Below, piece after piece: positions 61,953 through 64,000 of a DNA stretch of 64,000 bases (the first letter of the stretch is position 1; each line of letters begins with the position of its first letter). The notes beneath the pieces are model-generated. The model saw only the letters and a list, made by a program, of their open reading frames with translations, had not been told where the DNA came from and did not search any database. The DNA is taken from positions 5,394 through 69,393 of the forward strand of contig CALRXS010000018.1 in the NCBI GenBank assembly GCA_943372195.1, in the 5' to 3' direction. This stretch comes from JAEYZM01 sp943372195 (GTDB lineage Bacteria > Bacteroidota > Bacteroidia > Sphingobacteriales > Sphingobacteriaceae). The translations under genes were made by a program, and so were the position numbers.

Positions 61953-63116
61953 ATGCCTATATATCATAAACAGGGTCAAATACCTCATAAACGTCATACA
62001 ACATTCCGCAAACCCGACGGTTCATTGTATGCTGAAGAACTTTTTTCAACAGAAGGTTTTTCGAATATCTATTCATTGATCTATCATTGCCATCCACCAA
62101 CAATGGTGAAACATTTAGGTGAGCCTTATTCTGTTGAACCTAAGATTGCAAGAGAAAAACACTTGAAGCATACCAGTCTGAAAGGCTTTAAAATAAAGGC
62201 AGAAGACGATTATTTAAAGTCAAGAAAACCAGTATTGGTGAATAGTGATTTACATATTTCATTAGCTGCACCAAAGAAATCAATGACCGATTATTTCTAT
62301 AAAAATTCACAAGCCGATGAATTAATTTTTGTGCATGTGGGTTCAGGAACATTGAAAACTGGTTATGGTAAAATAAAATTCGAATATGGTGATTATATAG
62401 TAATTCCAAGAGGTACTATTTATCAGTTAGAATTTAACGATGAGAATAATAGATTATTTATCGTTGAATCGTTCACTCCGATTGTAACGCCGAAGAGGTA
62501 TAGAAATCAAGTCGGACAATTACTTGAACACTCACCATTTTGTGAGCGTGATATGAAGTTGCCACAAGATCTTGAAACTTTCGACGAGACGGGCGACTTC
62601 AAAGTATTAATTAAAAAACAGGGATTAATTTACCCTTATACTTATAGTACACATCCTTTTGATTTCTTCGGATGGGATGGATATTGTTACCCATGGGCGA
62701 TTTCAATTCATGATTTCGAACCAATAACAGGTCGCGTTCATCAACCACCTCCGGTACATCAAATGTTTGAAGCACATAATTTTGTAGTATGCTCATTCGT
62801 GCCACGTAAATATGATTATCATCCACAAGCAATTCCTGCACCATACAATCATAGTAATATAGATTCTGATGAAGTTTTATATTATGTGGATGGAGACTTC
62901 ATGAGTCGTAAGAGCGTGGAGAAAGGACAAATCACTTTACATCCGGGAGGTATACCACACGGACCACACCCTGGTACAGTTGAAAAATCGATTGGTAAAG
63001 AAGCAACTGAAGAATTAGCGGTAATGGTAGATCCGTTCAGACCATTAATGTTAACAGAAGATGCAGTAGCCATTGAGGATGCGGATTATTATGCAAGCTG
63101 GATGGAAGGCATGTAA
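61953..63116 (+). CDS. hmgA: Homogentisate 1,2-dioxygenase
   Basis: The 387-residue cupin enzyme opens the homogentisate ring. Iron-ligand candidates are His300 and Glu307 (YNHSNIDSDEVLYY) and His336 (HPGGIPHGPHPG), with PPPVHQMFEAHNFVVCSF before them. It has normal length for the bacterial form. It is upstream of hppD and divergent from the FAH gene, completing the tyrosine degradation steps. Confidence 0.95.
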   Translation: MPIYHKQGQIPHKRHTTFRKPDGSLYAEELFSTEGFSNIYSLIYHCHPPTMVKHLGEPYSVEPKIAREKHLKHTSLKGFKIKAEDDYLKSRKPVLVNSDLHISLAAPKKSMTDYFYKNSQADELIFVHVGSGTLKTGYGKIKFEYGDYIVIPRGTIYQLEFNDENNRLFIVESFTPIVTPKRYRNQVGQLLEHSPFCERDMKLPQDLETFDETGDFKVLIKKQGLIYPYTYSTHPFDFFGWDGYCYPWAISIHDFEPITGRVHQPPPVHQMFEAHNFVVCSFVPRKYDYHPQAIPAPYNHSNIDSDEVLYYVDGDFMSRKSVEKGQITLHPGGIPHGPHPGTVEKSIGKEATEELAVMVDPFRPLMLTEDAVAIEDADYYASWMEGM

Positions 63117-63121
63117 TAAAA

Positions 63122-63156
63122 TTAAGAGTTAAGAATTAAGAGTTAAGAATTAAGAC
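63122..63156. repeat. Five-unit heptad tract, TTAAGAA family
   Basis: TTAAGAG, TTAAGAA, TTAAGAG, TTAAGAA and TTAAGAC lie between hmgA and hppD, ending eight bases before the hppD ATG. Confidence 0.92.
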
Positions 63157-63164
63157 ATTTAGAT

Positions 63165-64000
63165 ATGCAAGTAATAGATAGAACAAACCAATTAGCTGAG
63201 TTACATAAAGACCATAACCCAGCTGAAGATTTTTTACCATTATTAGGTACAGATTATATTGAGTTTTACGTAGGTAATGCAAAGCAGGCAGCATACTTTT
63301 ATCGCTCTGCATTTGGCTTCGAATTAGTAGCCTATGCAGGTCCGGAGACCGGCGTTCGCGACCGCGCTTCATACGTTTTACAACAAGATAAAATCAGATT
63401 AGTATTAACGACATCTTTTGATCCTGATTCAGCAATTTCAAAGCATGTAAATTTACACGGAGATGGTGTAAAAGTATTAGCAATTTGGGTTGATGATGTT
63501 ATGTATTCATACGATCAAGTAAAAAGCAGAAGTGGTATAATCATTGAAGAGCCGAAAACCTTAACAGATGAGTTTGGTGAAGTAAAAACTTTCACATTAC
63601 AAACTTATGGTGATACCGTTCATACATTTGTAGAGCGTAAGAATTATAAGGGTGCATTTATGCCCGGATTTAAAGCGACAGCGAAAGATACTATAGCAAA
63701 GCCAATCGGATTTAAGTTTGTAGATCATTGCGTAGGTAATGTGGGATGGGGTGAGATGAACAAATGGGTAAAGTATTACGAAGAAGTAATGGGCTTTAAA
63801 TTATTGATCACATTCGATGATACAGACATTTCTACAGAGTACACTTCATTAATGTCGAAAGTAGTTTCAAATGGAACAGGTTATGTGAAGTTCCCAATAA
63901 ATGAACCTGCAGTAGGTAAGAAGAAATCACAGATCGAAGAATACATTGATTTTTATAAAGGTGCAGGATGTCAACATATAGCAATTGCTACAGATAATAT
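63165..64000 (+). CDS. hppD: 4-hydroxyphenylpyruvate dioxygenase, 3' truncated by window
   Basis: The frame from the ATG at 63165 stays open to the window edge (about 278 codons). The N-terminal vicinal-oxygen-chelate half includes LLGTDYIEFYVGNAKQAAYFYRSAFGFE. The C-terminal half has the first iron-ligand His188 in FVDHCVGNV and the second, His271, in GCQHIAIATDN. It converts 4-hydroxyphenylpyruvate to homogentisate, the substrate of the enzyme encoded just upstream. The final Glu ligand lies outside the window. Confidence 0.95.
   Translation, partial: MQVIDRTNQLAELHKDHNPAEDFLPLLGTDYIEFYVGNAKQAAYFYRSAFGFELVAYAGPETGVRDRASYVLQQDKIRLVLTTSFDPDSAISKHVNLHGDGVKVLAIWVDDVMYSYDQVKSRSGIIIEEPKTLTDEFGEVKTFTLQTYGDTVHTFVERKNYKGAFMPGFKATAKDTIAKPIGFKFVDHCVGNVGWGEMNKWVKYYEEVMGFKLLITFDDTDISTEYTSLMSKVVSNGTGYVKFPINEPAVGKKKSQIEEYIDFYKGAGCQHIAIATDN

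Noticed and set aside
63136..63372. A minus-strand frame opposite the start of hppD
   Set aside because: The plus-strand hppD frame is unambiguous by homology and conserved ligands; the antisense frame has no recognisable feature.

Overview
The window is a low-GC, gene-dense chromosomal segment from a member of the phylum Bacteroidota. I base this on several things: two secreted proteins with type IX secretion C-terminal sorting domains, a PorT homologue beside ubiE, -7 promoter boxes of the TAnnTTTG type, a CBS/nadK/DUF6089/uppS/bamA/skp/skp gene order, a fused alpha-beta E1 dehydrogenase, and a SusC-type TonB receptor with a carboxypeptidase-like plug extension. The order (perhaps Chitinophagales or Sphingobacteriales) is only a guess. 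No rRNA, tRNA or CRISPR array was seen.

Layout. 1-2386: 3' part of a large Asp-box (sortilin-like) beta-propeller protein. 2387-3760: intergenic palindromes, a HigBA-like toxin-antitoxin pair with a perfect 18-bp operator candidate, and more repeats. 3761-10088: yebC, an RsmB-like rRNA methyltransferase, a periplasmic binding-protein-like gene, guaA, dCMP deaminase, a GxxExxY nuclease-like gene enclosed by inverted repeats, and a LysE transporter. 10258-12159: purF-like. 12204-19750: nuoHIJKLMN, the membrane half of complex I plus NuoI. 19807-28458: cell-envelope operon (alpha/beta hydrolase, CBS protein, nadK, DUF6089, uppS, bamA, two skp genes) with murI at its end. 28563-31830: ubiE, porT, SDR, yqeY, pabA/trpG. 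31924-38604: alpha/beta hydrolase, secreted reprolysin-like protease, a hypothetical protein, fused branched-chain 2-oxoacid dehydrogenase E1. 38740-44908: enoyl-CoA hydratase, then a small sulfur/thiol-flavoured set (membrane protein, DUF6132, thioredoxin, rhodanese lipoprotein, SoxB-like metallophosphatase) and a TonB receptor. 45008-56818: a nearly complete phenylacetyl-CoA pathway (paaZ, Y, J, I, G, H, ABCD, with divergent paaE) that also contains a Crp/Fnr regulator and an ORF6N-domain gene. 56940-64000: SDR, a T9SS-sorted esterase, flavin reductase, a REP-associated (RAYT-type) transposase in a nest of palindromes, then fumarylacetoacetase, homogentisate dioxygenase and 4-hydroxyphenylpyruvate dioxygenase (cut by the window end). 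Together the last 19 kb is an aromatic amino acid and phenylacetate catabolism region feeding fumarate, acetoacetate, acetyl-CoA and succinyl-CoA into central metabolism.

The most unusual content is between the genes. (1) About nineteen tracts of degenerate heptanucleotide repeats (units such as GTAGCTA, CGGAATA, TTAAGAA, TACATCC, CATAATA, CTGAGTA) occur almost only in intergenic DNA. They recur at distant loci with the same unit, sometimes the same copy number and a shared unique anchor, and several form inverted pairs. (2) A GxxExxY PD-(D/E)xK-type gene is bounded by about 42-bp inverted repeats that also occur, without the gene, as a solo 87-bp palindrome 4 kb away. (3) A RAYT-type transposase lies between clusters of short palindromes that have near-identical relatives 57 kb away. 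These three repeat systems are the best candidates for undescribed biology here.
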